A stretch of DNA of 64,000 bases, taken from NCBI GenBank assembly GCA_905250075.1, contig CAJNOP010000207.1:241104-305103 (forward strand). The letters run 5' to 3'. Made by a program: the position numbers and the translations under genes. This DNA comes from Rotaria sp. Silwood1 (lineage: Eukaryota; Rotifera; Eurotatoria; Philodinida; Philodinidae). Below are positions 12,156 to 25,190 of this stretch, in pieces (the stretch's first letter is position 1; each line of letters begins with the position of its first letter). The notes beneath the pieces are model-generated. The model searched no databases. It had not been told where the DNA came from and saw only the letters and a program-made list of their open reading frames with translations.

Positions 12156-12529
12156 TTATATGTCAACCTCACCTTCCGAAACTTCATTATACATTTCTTA
12201 TGAAAGTTTGACTATTTTTTTCAAGTTTCAAGTAGTTAATTTCGTTTTCTGAGACATAAAATTAAATCAATTATTGTGCACGACTGTTACGATGAAAATA
12301 ATTAATATGCTGTCTTATGAAAACACGTCATTCAGCAAGTATAATTAACACTTGAATAAAGTGGTGCCTTCCACCTTTCTCAGACATATCATAATATGTC
12401 AAAGTACGAAAACTATTATTCCAAACGTTCGATCAATTTGCATCTATTATGTATGTTTTGCTGATGGTTTACTAGTGTTTCAGATTATTCTATCTAGAAA
12501 TTTTTTATTTATCTAAATTCTAGATAATC

Positions 12530-12976
12530 CACCAACAGAAGACTCTTTATCTCATGAATCTAATCATGATGAAGCTAATACATCTCTGGTTCTTCATTGA
12601 GACTATGATCTTTTGAATGATGTCACTACTTATTGTTGATTCTACCATTCGTAACGATTAAGCATAAAATATAACTTGCATTATAATGCATAGTCAGTTA
12701 ATCAATAAATACAGCATATTTCTAGAGATTCTGCATGGTGGCAAATGTTATGATACAACTTCGCTTTTCAAAAAAATATCCACAATCATATTTTTCGAAA
12801 CACTTTTTGCTAGTCCTCATCATAATGGTAAACTTAAAAAACTTTCTGCTTTTCCTATGATTGAAGAAGACACTAAGATTGTTGAAAGACTTATTTATGA
12901 TTTTATTCATCATGAAGAAAGGCAGTCACAAGCACTGAAAATTTCAACTCTTGATTTAAATCATTTTAGTAAATAA
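12530..12976 (+). pseudogene. Possible gene fragment, function unknown
   Basis: An open frame at 12686-12976 (96 codons) includes KLKKLSAFPMIEEDTKIVER and LIYDFIHHEERQSQALKIST, which looks more protein-like than the surrounding AT-rich DNA. Just upstream, at about 12525-12598, another frame reads PPTEDSLSHESNHDEANTSL before a stop. Together they could be exons or remains of one gene. I recognise no family. Confidence 0.3.
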
Positions 12977-12979
12977 TAT

Positions 12980-15900
12980 CAAATATGAAGAAGTGCACAC
13001 TCCCAGAATCTTTCTTATCGTTATTATGAACTATTTGATTTTGAAAAAAATAACTACGTCATGAAAATAAAATAAACGATAAAAATGCCTTCACCTAAAC
13101 AGAATTCTTCGTTTTGTCGTGTAAATTGGGACTTTATATATTTGTAAGTTTTTAAATATATTTCATACTATTAGTGTTGCAAATGTACAGGTAATTCTAA
13201 TATGTAGACATGTGGTAAATATTCTCAACTATGTACGATGTTTTTGTTCGTATAATGCAATAAAGTGCTCAAATCATACGTCGATTATCGATCCTTCGTT
13301 AACAAAACATACTAGATCTGTAAATTAACAAACATCTCTATCTATACAAAGGCAATGAAAGTATCAACAACGCTTGAGCATCATATAGCTTTGATAAGGA
13401 TAATGTTATTAGTTTTTTGAATTGAAAAATCCTATAATTTGAAGAGCAAAATAAACGAATAGTTCACTCTTTTTATCTTATTCAAATCTTTTCAGAATAA
13501 AGAATCATCTGAAAATGCTTTTTTCATTCGATTAATTCAATATAGTTTCATTGTATCTTTATATTTTGAGCTACAATTTTATATTAATAATTACAAAATA
13601 AATAACTTGTTGAAATATGTACTATAGATTTTGTAACAGAGAAGAACAAAGCAGAAAATAATAGGTTAAACAGCAATAGTTTGCATATTATATACCTATA
13701 GATAGTTGTATATGATTCAGTCATTTCATGTCAATATTTCATCATGGAAAAAATCATCTGGTGTCATCTATTTGTTTTTTGAAAAATGCTCAGTATAATA
13801 TAATATTGAGTAGAAATTATTACTCATCTTATGATGATTCTGAATATGTATAAATCTTATTATATCAACTGATTGTAAAACAATATTCATACACAGCATT
13901 GAGAAATAACCACTAATATATAAGCGTATTTGTTTCATCAATCAGCACATCAAATAGAACAGTGATGTCATAGAGAAAGAAAAAACGTAGTTATGCTTGA
14001 ATAGGTTCTATTAAATCGAAAGATGATTTTTCGTTTATGACGTTATTTATAAGCCTTACTTTTTTCGTTATGTCATTGATACATTTATTTTTCTCTTTTA
14101 GCAATACTAAACACTGATACGTAATATTCTAAATATATTTTTTTTTCACGTTTACAATACATCATCTTTAACAACTTGGTATTTCTACATGATATACAAG
14201 GTCCTTATCTGCATGCATTTTATATCGTATACGAAAATGACTGTATGGATGAGAACAGTACATATTTTGTACAAGTAACTACAACTTTCGTCACTTGTTC
14301 ATGTAGACACGAAAAAATTGAAGAACTCTTATGGTTTTAAGAAAACTTGACTTCAAATAAAGTAGTAGAAATAATTTTAAGACATTTTTTTGTGTTTATT
14401 ATAATATCAGCTGCATTTATAGTTAGAGATCTGATTCATTCAGTATTTGAAAGCTCTTGTTAACTATAATGTAACTTGAAAACATATTCGAAATAACGCG
14501 TGATTTCCCTGAGATTTTGTTTGAAAAATAAAACTTACATAAATCTCTGCATAATTTTTTTGCGCTTTACATTTCGAAAGAAATATTTTTCAAACATTAT
14601 CAAGCCATAATTTTGAAAAACCCGTTTTTAATGCTGAGAGTGAATATTGGTATTGAAACAGTCTCAAAACAGCTTATTTTTTGCGAAATTTTCGTTCGTA
14701 ATGAGTGATCGGCTTTCGAATTTAATTTCTTTCGCAAAAAAGAACAGATTTAACGTTTTAAATTATTATTAACTTTGTAGAGAATTAAATTTTCTGCAAA
14801 CTAGAACTCTTCGTACTTCTTCATGACATCTACAAAAAATTGTCATTGTATTTTCTTAACAAATTCATCAATTAGAGACAAGAACGTCTTTCAATTTCCC
14901 ACCTGAGATTGTTCGATAGATAGCATGTTTCTCTGATGTATTTTCACGTATGTGCAGCTGTGATGTTGAGATGTGTCTGTGTTATATTTTTACATTAAGT
15001 GTTGACCAATTTATGAGAATATTTATATCTGATATTTTTTTTATCAGCATCTGCTTTATTATCTCTTTATATGAATTGAGAATTCACAATTTTACAAAAA
15101 ATGAATACTCAAATACAAAATAAAGTATTCACAACAAACTATTGAAGAAAAACTTCATTAATATAAGGAGAATCACATATAGTTAATAGAGTTAGCTCAA
15201 CACGTGCTGTTTTAGGTACGCCAAGCGCATCAAATTTGGGTTAGTCTCAATATTTGTTTAAATTTTCTTCATCTTATTGATAATGTACTTAGAAAAAAAA
15301 ATTGTTTGATTGCTCAGAGAAATGTATTTCATATAAAACTCAGCTTCTAATGGATAAAATCGTTGAATACAAAATCCGAATACATTGTTTTTATGCTACC
15401 ATATCGAAAGTATTGACTTTCTTAATAATCAAACAATATTTTTCAAAAAGCATCTATGATTTTTCTCTCGAAATCAATGGCTAATAAGACGTAACAATTT
15501 GGACATATATTGAGACTAACAAGACTTAATATGGTTGGTGTATTGTAATCTTCATGAGCTTTTGTCATTTTTGGACGAAAATTGTTTAAGTTTCACGACA
15601 AAAATAGCATCTAAATATGCCTAAAACATCATATCTACAGTGATAAAAAACATGAATGTTTTTTCTCGAATTTCAAATCGCTGAGACTTCATAAAAGGGA
15701 AAAAGTTAACAAATGCTTTGTATAGAGAAGAAGTGTATTTTTTAAAATTGATTCATATTCTAAAAAACACCAATAAATTAGGAAAAATTTAGAAAACCAA
15801 TTCACATTAACGTTTTTAATAAGTTGATTCAAAAGTCTAAGAGAAAAAATGAATGAATTGTCAACATTTAAAGATAAAAAAACAAGCAAAGATGATAATA

Positions 15901-17600
15901 AACTTATTCATTGTGTGCTTTAACACTAAGATTTTAACTTAATAAATAACTAAAGAGTATCTAAAGAAACTACCATTTTTTTCTTTTTTTACCTTTATCC
16001 ATAATATGCTTTTATTTATCCAAGAAATGCAACTAATACATGTGTCGCTAGCGTGTCCTGTTGATATGGGTGATCAATATTCACATAGTTGCACAGAAAT
16101 ATGCTAACTTTCCACTAATTTTTGTAGGTCTCATCTTGTGTTCAGCTTTTGACGCTATTGCGTGCCATATTTTCAAGAACGAGTTCTGGACGATTCTTCT
16201 TCATCACTAATTTTTCATGGGTAACTAGAATAGTAGTCAATGCAAGATTTTCTTCTATGGTGAAACTTATGTTAACTACTAGTCTCGTGTAACTATGAAA
16301 ATATCTAGACACAAAAAACCGAGCTTGGCAACTGATTCAGTTTGTCTATAGGTAGTATTAGTCTCATACGAATTGAAAAGCCTTCCTATTATGCTAAATA
16401 ATAATGTCAAATAAGAAAACATCAAACTTATCAATTTCTGAACATAAATGGATTAGATATTGTTCAATATCAGTTGATGTGAGTTACTAAATTAAAAGTT
16501 TTAGAATAGTTATTCTTTCCCTCTTATATTAATGTACGTTGAACGTGCCAGACTAGAACAGAAGTGGTCTTTTTAGAAGTTCCAACAATCCTTTTTGAAA
16601 AAGAACTAGTTCATTAATTAATACATGAAATGGACCACTGTTTACGCTAATTGTATTCTATAATTGAACTGGTCGATTTTTTATCAGTGTTTTGGCAATT
16701 AAATCAAGTGATGCACCTGACTGATCTGGTCTAACAAAACTCTACCAGTTTTGTGTACGCATTCGATTGACTAGTGTAAAAGGGATTATGCATAGTCAAA
16801 TATTGCGATCATCTTTTTTTTTTTTATATTGGCCTTACATGTACAGAGGTAGACCTGTAGAGTCCAGGGCAAACGCTACCGATCCTTAGATATACGTGTA
16901 AGCATACCGTAATAGCTCGTTATCGAAATTCCTTTGGGGCTAAAATGTGGAACTTACATGTCTTCTTGAAAATATTCATAGTGTAGAAAATCGTTCAAAT
17001 TTCGAATAATCTTTTTTCGACGGACCACTTTTTTCATTTCCTTCTCTTTTATTAAATTTTCATGATTGATTATTATTAGTTCAACCATCAAATTGAATCT
17101 TTGAAAATTTCTGCTAGTGCAACAAAAAGCAAATAGGTTCAAGGCTATTAGTGTCGTGATGCACAGATAAGAATAGAGAGATTAGGACACAGGAAAGCGA
17201 TATAAATGTGAAAATAAAGGCACAAGAATATATCTGCAAGTGTTTTGGTGCTATCAAGCACACTTTAAGATTAAGATGAAAACGTAAATCTCTTACGGTG
17301 TAGGCATAATGATAAAGGAAAAATAACGCAATTACAACACTACATATCTAAAAATGACGAACTAAGGATATACTTCGAAGAAGTTTAGTATAGAAATAAA
17401 AGTTTCGCAATAGAACTAAGGGATTAGATATAGTTACGATGAGTTAAGTATAATGTTAACACATGAGACATAGCTACAATGGATTGAGTAAAAAAGTAAA
17501 AGATTTGACATAAGAAATACGGCAGTTAAAAGAGGTCGAATATAGTTATCAAGAAATGTATTTTCTATCCAGATGACCACACTATTTTGGGTTCATAGAA
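12980..17600. other. Gene-free AT-rich region
   Basis: No convincing gene in 4.6 kb. At about 15240-15520 the ends GTTAGTCTCAATAT and ATATTGAGACTAAC are inverted relative to one another, suggesting a weak, old MITE of about 280 bp. At 17340-17560 there are low-complexity, loosely repeating purine-rich phrases. Open frames of 60-66 codons here are AT-rich and unsupported. Confidence 0.45.
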
Positions 17601-17601
17601 A

Positions 17602-18450
17602 ATGTTTTTTTTTAAGAGTGCACCAAATCGTCATATTGACATCTATCCCGAACTATATCTTTATTGTAGAACAGTCTTAAGAAAAATAATGACTCGATTT
17701 ATAGAATTTCAAATTGAAAATAAGAAACTAACACCAATTGCTGGTTACTGGACTTATCGACTTGTTTCTCTCGAAGAAGCATTGCACCCTTTCTTGTCTG
17801 AAATCAATGAATTACAACGTTCCATCAAAGAAGCCAAAAAGTGTTGCACATATCCATCAGAACACAATCTTACTCGTGATGAATCGGCTGCTTTATTGTT
17901 ATATACTATGGAAGCGGATGATCAAAGTTTCTACCTCAAGTTGAATGAAATATTGAGAAAAGAAGATCGAAATGAGTTAAAACCATGGTTTCCCTTCCTC
18001 AAATTATTCGATACAGCACTCAATAAATTACCTACGATAAAAGGAATCGTTTGGCGAGCTGTACCTGGCAATGTGGCTAATGATTATAAGAAAGATCAAC
18101 TATTAACGTGGTGGACTATCAGTTCTTGCTCAGTATCAGTAGATGTTGTCAAAGCGTTTTTAAAACCGAATGAAGAATCAACACTTTTCATGATTGAAGC
18201 TGTCAATGGAAAAAATGTGGCTGGTTATACTATGTATCCGAATGAATTCGAAGTTATATTAGAAATCGGCACTCGATTACGTGTCAAAAGTATCGGATTT
18301 GAACATGGCAATCTGCATTTGATTCATTTAGAAGAAGTGAATGACAATGCAGATTATCAACAGGAAGAATCAGCATTAGCTATGGCTACGCCGCATGTAA
18401 CATCAAAACCATTCAAATCTTTGAGTCTACCACCACCTCGTGAGTCATAA
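17602..18450 (+). CDS. NAD:arginine ADP-ribosyltransferase (ART, R-S-E class)
   Basis: This 282-codon frame encodes a mono-ADP-ribosyltransferase that would transfer ADP-ribose from NAD to a protein side chain, usually arginine. The catalytic signature is complete: Arg152 in IVWRAVPG, the serine strand WWTISSCSVSVDVVKAFL with Ser174/175, and Glu215-x-Glu217 in YPNEFEVIL. The ExE form is typical of arginine-specific enzymes. The N-terminal half is helical (TRDESAALLLYTMEADDQSF, 91-110). No signal peptide or TM segment is visible, so it is probably cytosolic. The true start may be Met30, because residues 1-29 follow an AG and look like read-through of upstream sequence. An upstream exon is possible. 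The family is characteristically expanded in bdelloid rotifers. The C-terminal 35 residues are low-complexity and Ser/Pro-rich. Confidence 0.88.
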   Translation: MFFFKSAPNRHIDIYPELYLYCRTVLRKIMTRFIEFQIENKKLTPIAGYWTYRLVSLEEALHPFLSEINELQRSIKEAKKCCTYPSEHNLTRDESAALLLYTMEADDQSFYLKLNEILRKEDRNELKPWFPFLKLFDTALNKLPTIKGIVWRAVPGNVANDYKKDQLLTWWTISSCSVSVDVVKAFLKPNEESTLFMIEAVNGKNVAGYTMYPNEFEVILEIGTRLRVKSIGFEHGNLHLIHLEEVNDNADYQQEESALAMATPHVTSKPFKSLSLPPPRES

Positions 18451-21400
18451 ATCTATTTCTCTTGTTTTCAATGGAGGCGAAAGGATAAAAAGATGAAAAG
18501 AGTCCTTTATATCTTTTACAAGAAATGGCTTCTAAGCTTTCGCAAAACTATTAGAAACCGTAAGCAACGATTAAAAAGTTCAAGATTGCGGATGCTCAGT
18601 AGACTTTCTCGAAATTTTGAAAACCATTGACAGTCAGCTCAGAAAGTGTGCGGACACTATCATTGGATTTGAGGAAGAAATTCACTAAACAAGGCTCGAA
18701 AGTAGCTCATTTGACAATCTGAAACTCTGTGTTGGCCTTCATTCTATATATTTTATTTTATTTTATTTATAAAAACATGTCAAGATTCAGGTCATGAGAT
18801 AACCCTCATATTTGTGTTCTCAAAAAGTGAGTACACTATAGGATCGGTCAGTATGTCCGGCCGTTTACATGACAACTCTTCAAAGGATAGTCCGATTGTG
18901 ATGAAATTTTGCGCACAAAATCGTCTCATTGATATCTCGGTCGAGTTCGAAGATGAGAATGATTCGTCAAGATATTGCTGAGTTATCGCAAAAAATGTCA
19001 GTATTTCCTATGCTTTTCTACGCGAACATTGACCTATCCCGGTTTTTGTAGAAAACAAATTTTCTCTCATAATCAAACAAAACCTCAGCTATTATACACT
19101 ATTCGATAGAGAATTTCACCGACTACAAAATGGTATATAGAACATTAAGAAACAAGAAGGCTAAGTCACCTATTGCAAAGATACTTAAACGGAAATTACT
19201 TCTGTGTTTTTACTTTTTGAAGTACACATAACACTCGGATTTAAATCTGAGATTTCCACATTTATTAAATTCTTACTTTTTAATCAAGGAAAAGAAATCC
19301 GATGTTCAAAAGCTCAAAAAAATCAGAAAAAAATCGATTACTTACTCAACATTTTTTATGGTTTTTTATTTATTAAACGTCTCTGTCATATTTTGGATAC
19401 TGACATGCTCTTTTAAACAAAAAAAAAATGCACTAGAATGAAGACCAACAGAGAAGTTTGGGTGGCCAAATAAATTATGTGTGATCCTTGTTGGGTGCAT
19501 ATCTGCCTCAAACTTAATGGTATTGGGCTGAAAATTTGATCCAAATCTCTCTATTACAGTCCTATGCACATATGCAGGAACCAAAATCGCTGTTCAGAAC
19601 GGATAAAGGTGGTTTTAAGTGTCTGAAAACTTTTTGGTCTTACTTGAAGTCATCAAGACTCTAAAATATAAAATTTTGGAATCAGTCATCGTAGTCAAGA
19701 CCTGAAGTTCTCAAGTGCTTTAACTCCACAGTTATAAAATCAACCAAAGCATTCGAGTCTGCGAATGTTCTAAAAACAAAATCATGAAGACGGTCGAAGT
19801 CGTTATTTAATAAAACTTTTATAAATATTTTGTTAAAATGAACGCTTTTATTGATAAGAATTTTCAAAATCTGAAGATTCTTTTTTTTTAAAGGGAAGCT
19901 TGTCAGTATGTTAAAGTCAGAGTTTCAGTAATAGTGAAGTGCTTAAGACTGCAAGTTTTTTTAACTATTATGTTATAAAGTCTTGATGAGGGTCAGTTTT
20001 AGTTTCTTGAATATAGTCGAAGTTTTCGAGTCTTCCAGTCTAACGATTCTAGGTTGCTGATGTTAATGTAAATCTTTTTTGACTAATTACATGTCGGAAT
20101 GTGAAAAAGATAATGTCAAGTGTTTTTTTCATCTTTCAGTTTAAAAATAATCATCTCTCATCAAAATGAAGTTTCAAATAACTCTGAATGAAAAAAAAAC
20201 AGTTTTTTTTTTGTACACTAGTAAAAGTGAATGAGAAGGAGTAAAAAACTACTGTTTGATGAGAATGGATATGCATTACGGAAAATCTATATACTAGAGA
20301 GGTGTTTTCCTTCAGTTTTATTCGAAAATGATAGCTAAACAAATGGATATAGGATGAAAGTGCAAAAAGAAACAGAATCGCTGTTCGTATAAATACATTT
20401 CAATGAAATCTTGTTCTCTTACATAATAAAAATGTTTCTTGTGCATTTTTCTAGAAATAGAGATTTTCTTCTGAATGCAACAATACTTATATGTTTTATG
20501 AGAGGGCCGTTGCGGACTTTTGGATCCAATCCCTCGAGAACCCAAGAGATATCTTTAGAAATTCAATATGAATACGGAAATCTTTTGAGTTATTAGACTA
20601 ACATACACATTAGCTATACTTATTTTCTTTCTTATCATTCCTAAGTATTCATTATGGGTTAATACACGGTCAGTAGATGAGTTAATCTCATTATCCCACA
20701 TGCGTAACATAAGAAAGAAGCAGACAACTTCCTATGAAAACAACACGAATGTAAGTGGGAAAAAAATTCAAAAATTTTTGTTAAACTTATTTAAATCAGT
20801 TGCTTATGTTAGGATTTGAATAGTTTCCATGAAATAGGTTTACCATGCGATGTACAACTAGAATAGTAATTCGTCCAAAGCTAGCTTCAATGAGAAAGGA
20901 TATATGCCACGAAACAGTTTCAATAAAAGTAGCAGTCGTTGTGCATCCTCAGTGTTTTTTATGTGTTCAATAGAGGTTTCTAGGTCTTTTTATGAAAAGA
21001 ACTACGTTCTCAGACTCAAAATGAATACTTCATTGAACGAATCTTGGTGCGTATACTCGAAGAGACGCTTTCTTCAATTATGAATGCACTGCTTTATAAT
21101 GAAGTCGCGTGTGATTTTCGAGTAGAAAGTGGAAAAGCAAGAAAAACTTTGAATTAATATTCAACGTGACTTAGTCAAACATGTTTCTATTTCAGAAAGA
21201 TCTCTTCATGTGTGATCCGTGAAAGTAAGCAGTGCGCTACTTAGTCTTACGAGTATGGGAACAATTTTTTCGTGTACAGAAAGTACAGAATTTATTTTGG
21301 ATTACGTTGCAAAAGAACACTGATGTAACTTGCCAACATATTTCAGATGAAAGAAAAGCGCATTTTCAATAAACTATTCTTTCCTATTTTCTATTCTTCA

Positions 21401-21655
21401 AGATTTCTTTCTACGTTGAAACTGACACATTACAATGATAACGGAAACAATATCCAAGTCCATTCTAAACCTGGGTTTTATTATAGACATCAATAATAAA
21501 ATCAATAAATCGGAGAAATCATTTTTTCAAAAATCAATGCTCAGAGGAAGTCTCCTAATATGTTCTTGGTTTTAGCTGCGAGATGCTATTTCAAAGTTTT
21601 GAATTAAAGAAATTCAGAGTAAGCGTAGCAGGCTTGAAGAGTAACCTCAAAACGC
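18451..21655. other. Gene-free region with mobile-element debris
   Basis: No gene is supported. The segment at about 18790-19200 has the style of a non-coding element and shares the phrase TTCGATAGAGAATTTCAC with the element at the right end of the window (about 63464). At about 19640-20040 there are irregular repeats of an AAGTCTT/TCAAGTC type. Small open frames here look fortuitous. Confidence 0.4.
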
Positions 21656-21660
21656 TTAAG

Positions 21661-21718
21661 GGCGTGGATGTGAGGTGCGGGTGTGGGTGCATTGTCTCTT
21701 CGTTCAAACCCACACCTT
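21661..21718. repeat. Telomere-like GT/CA hairpin
   Basis: A G-rich tract (GTGCGGGTGTGGGTGC) is followed, after a short spacer containing TCTCTTCGTTC, by a C-rich tract (AAACCCACACC). The strand change makes a short hairpin. It belongs to a group of similar sites at about 22600, 32060, 33004, 43911 and 56944. Confidence 0.55.
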
Positions 21719-21719
21719 C

Positions 21720-23400
21720 TTTCTTTTAATGCCAAGGAGGTTCTTTTTGCAAAATAGAAGAATACCTTAAAGAAAATATTCAAAAACCTAATTAAAAGTA
21801 GGTTTCTTCTTAGCTATTTAAGATTTTGATGAACCATTTTAGAATTTTGTCGCGAAAGATTATGTCTAAGACTAGGCATAGAATGAGCTGCGTATTGGAT
21901 TTCTTTCGGAATATTGGATATGTGCTATTGACTGTGTAGATCTTATTTCGAAGTGCTCCACATTTCTCTAGACAGAAGCAAAAAGAGGCAACATTCAAAG
22001 AAAACTTCGAGTCTATAAACAGAGCACTTTCAGTGCCTTTGCCACAAAAGAATAGAATGATGGTATTCGAGCGTTGTTCAAGGATGACCATCAGAAACTC
22101 TTGTGATGGTGATGAGCGATAGCGGAAAAGGAAACTACTTAACTTGAAGCTTGATTTGCTTTCTGAATACCGTTACAAACCTATTATTAGCTCTAAAGTT
22201 AGTTTATCCTATTTTCTTGATTTATGGTGGGTTGATAAGCTGATCACCAATGAAAATAAACGAAAATGCTCATGTCATTGCTACCATGAACTCGTACGGA
22301 TAACAATAAGACTGTTTTCTTTCCGTTCAGGTTCGAACGAGACAAGTTATGTGGCAGCAAATGCTGTTGCTGTGTCGAAGAATACAATGCCATCACATAC
22401 AGTATTATGGAAAGCTGAACTTCCGCGAAAGTCAGGTATGCTGCTTTGAATAAAACAGAATACTTTCGTAAAAATGACTCTTTTGGTTTCATACTTCAAC
22501 AACTGCTCCATGTGGGATCAGTTCTGCCTATCGACCACCAATTGAGGCCAACATGAGAGAGTTCTGTCTTGTCGATAGGACATATCGATTCCTTCAACAG
22601 GTGTGAGTGTGATTTGAGTAATTTCATGTTTTTTCCCACGCCCACAGTCACACACTCTTCATTGGACAATTTATATGGAGTTTATCACTTACCTTTTAAC
22701 AGACTTGTTATTAAGTCATTATTTACGTTCTGTATGCTTTCTTAATTGCCTAAAATTTTCATTTAGAACATCAAGAACTCGCTGTACCTGGCACGTTTGA
22801 GCAACTCGTTCGAAATTATTTATTAACTTAGTGATCACCGATTAATAAAGGCTCTTAGAGCGTTTGATCACAACACAACAAAGTAGACGAATACAGCAGT
22901 TGCTATGAGTAGTCATATATTTCTTGATGTGTTCATATTCAACCATAATAGAATATGGGTTTTCAGGAAGAAACATAATTGAATCGATTATAAAGGTCAT
23001 CCTACTTGTTCGCATTATCTGTCAACTATAATCTGTCGAAGAACTTTCAATTTCCACTAATAAAACATGAGTGATAAGTGAATTCCATCGTCCTAAAATC
23101 TATGCTTCTGCCATACAAATTTCAATCATTAACTCAAGTCCAATGATTTGTTTTGCAGCAAGAAAAGTTTTGAAATAGAACTCTTGTGCCAAATGCCACA
23201 GGTGTCGTTATAATTATACATTTTTGATACAATCTTGAATCAACAAATGATGTTCACATTTTTGTTTCGGAATGAAAAAAATCAGAGAACAGAACTCTGA
23301 TTCAATCAATTCATCTGATATACTATCTTATTGATGCTTAGAAGTTCAGTAATTTTGTTTTTTAATAATTAGCATAGGTGTACACGGTCATTGGCACTTT
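21720..23400. other. Intergenic, no gene seen
   Basis: Open frames of 80-100 codons (for example 22144-22449) show no recognised domain and overlap frames on both strands. A weak GT/CA hairpin lies at 22600-22656. Otherwise the block is ordinary AT-rich sequence leading into the eroded edge of the tandem array. Confidence 0.35.
22600..22656. repeat. Weak telomere-like GT/CA hairpin
   Basis: GGTGTGAGTGTG is followed about 20 bases later by CCCACGCCCACAGTCACACA, again a G-rich tract switching to C-rich. It is more diverged than the sites at 33004 and 43911. Confidence 0.4.
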
Positions 23401-25190
23401 TTGAATCATTCACGAGCATGTGATGATATCAATGAAGTATTTGACTGAAATATATACACTACTGAAGACAAAATAGATCAACAAAAACTGACGGCGATAA
23501 TAATTGTTCATTTAATTTATGATTCGGAAAAAGATGCGTTTTTTCGAGTTATTGATTTCATGCTTGTAAAACAGATGAATTATAGGTTCGGAGCGTATGG
23601 AAAATGGTCATATATTTGATATGTAATCTTCGTTCTTAAATAGTAAACAACAAATCTTGTGCAAGCAAACGAAATCGATGAACAACATTACTGGATATCG
23701 ATAATTCATTTTATATGTGATTATTAATTGTCCTTTATGACTCGGAAACTACACATCATTGTAAGTAAAATAAATGAAGCATATATCTGTAATACGAACA
23801 ATTTCATTTTGATGTAATCATTGAACAAATCAAGGTCTCATAGTTTTAGATGCAGACAAAATAAAATAGACGGCCATGACTGTTACAAGAATCATGACCA
23901 TTTATTTATCGTGTCATCTTTCAAATGTGTATTTTTTTTAAGCTTTTAGTTTTCTGTACATCACACCGTTGAACAAAAGAATTGGGGTGCGAAAGATTGG
24001 GAAATGTTTATTAATTTATTATAAAGTATTCTCTAAAAAAAATAATTCAAATGTTTAAATTTAGAGTCCACAAAATAAGTGCACAAAGTTCTCGTAAACA
24101 TTATTCATGAGTTTTGCGATTATTGATCAAAACATTGATCTGCAAGATTTTTTGAACATGAGTAAAAGTAATTGAAGAAAATTGTTGGGAGATACTGATT
24201 CATTAACTATAAGATACATAATCATTTATACGAAATGTATCATTTCGTACAAAGTTCTTGATAAAGACAAATGAAAGTTCAATAATGATTATTCATGAGA
24301 TATACAATCTTCAATACACGTTGATACCTGATCATTTGCTTTTCCGTTATGAGAACGTTAGATGAACACAATGTTGATGTAAAAAATTTCTTTGCGATGT
24401 AATCTTCGATGAACTTGAACTTTCGTCGACTTTCATTTAAATATCAAAAAGATAGATGAATGAAACCATCGTTAGCATTGTTCGACTGTAGTATAAACTA
24501 CTATTAGCTCACCACCTCGAATACCATCCATTGATATGATCAAAATAAATGCACACAAACATGTTGTGAATCATTCGTATGTTATGTGCTGATCAAAAAG
24601 TAAATCTTCATTCAGCGTTGATAATGAGATGAAAACATAGACCAACAACACGATTATGATATGTTTATTCATTTATATAATAGAGTGTTTATCATTTGAG
24701 AAACTTGAACGTTAGGTTTTGCGAGGAATTATTATAGTAGAACGCAACGTGAGTTATTTTCATTCATTGTTCATAGACTATGCAATTGGTTAAATGAATT
24801 TCTATCAATAGTTTAAAGAAAATCAAAATAAGTGAACTGAAGTGTTTTACGAAACATTATCATTATTCTTTTGTTATGCGATCAATGATAAATTTCGAAC
24901 AATACTAATAATTTCATTCAACATGAGTAAAATAAGTGACAATATTCGTTCGAATCATTCATTTAATGTGTGATAGTAAAATACTTTAAGAATTGGAAAT
25001 CTTCGTTTCACAAGTGAGTTAGACGAACATAAGAATAATTATAATTATTTATTTGCTACGTGATAATAAATTATGACATAAGCCGTACAACATTGCAAGA
25101 TGGTTCATAAAATTGATGAATAATCGATTGATTCTGAATATGTGGATGCCTTGTAGTTTTCAAGTTAGTGACGAACTCGCGAACATTGCT
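23400..25190. repeat. Eroded left part of the 93-bp tandem array
   Basis: Phrases related to the 93-bp unit (TTTGCGATGTAATCTTCGAT at 24392, ATTTGCTACGTGAT at 25051, ACATGAGTAAAATAAGTGA at 24921) recur at spacings of about 90-106 bases across this segment. I placed anchor sites near 23521, 23625, 23719, 23816, 23915, 24021, 24116, 24211, 24303, 24401, 24591, 24680, 24775, 24881, 24971 and 25063. The copies are more AT-rich and more diverged than those to the right. About 19 units fit. No coding function is seen. Confidence 0.6.

Noticed and set aside
22144-22492. Overlapping frames of 101 and 82 codons as genes
   Set aside because: They overlap on opposite strands and show no domain, splice or composition support.
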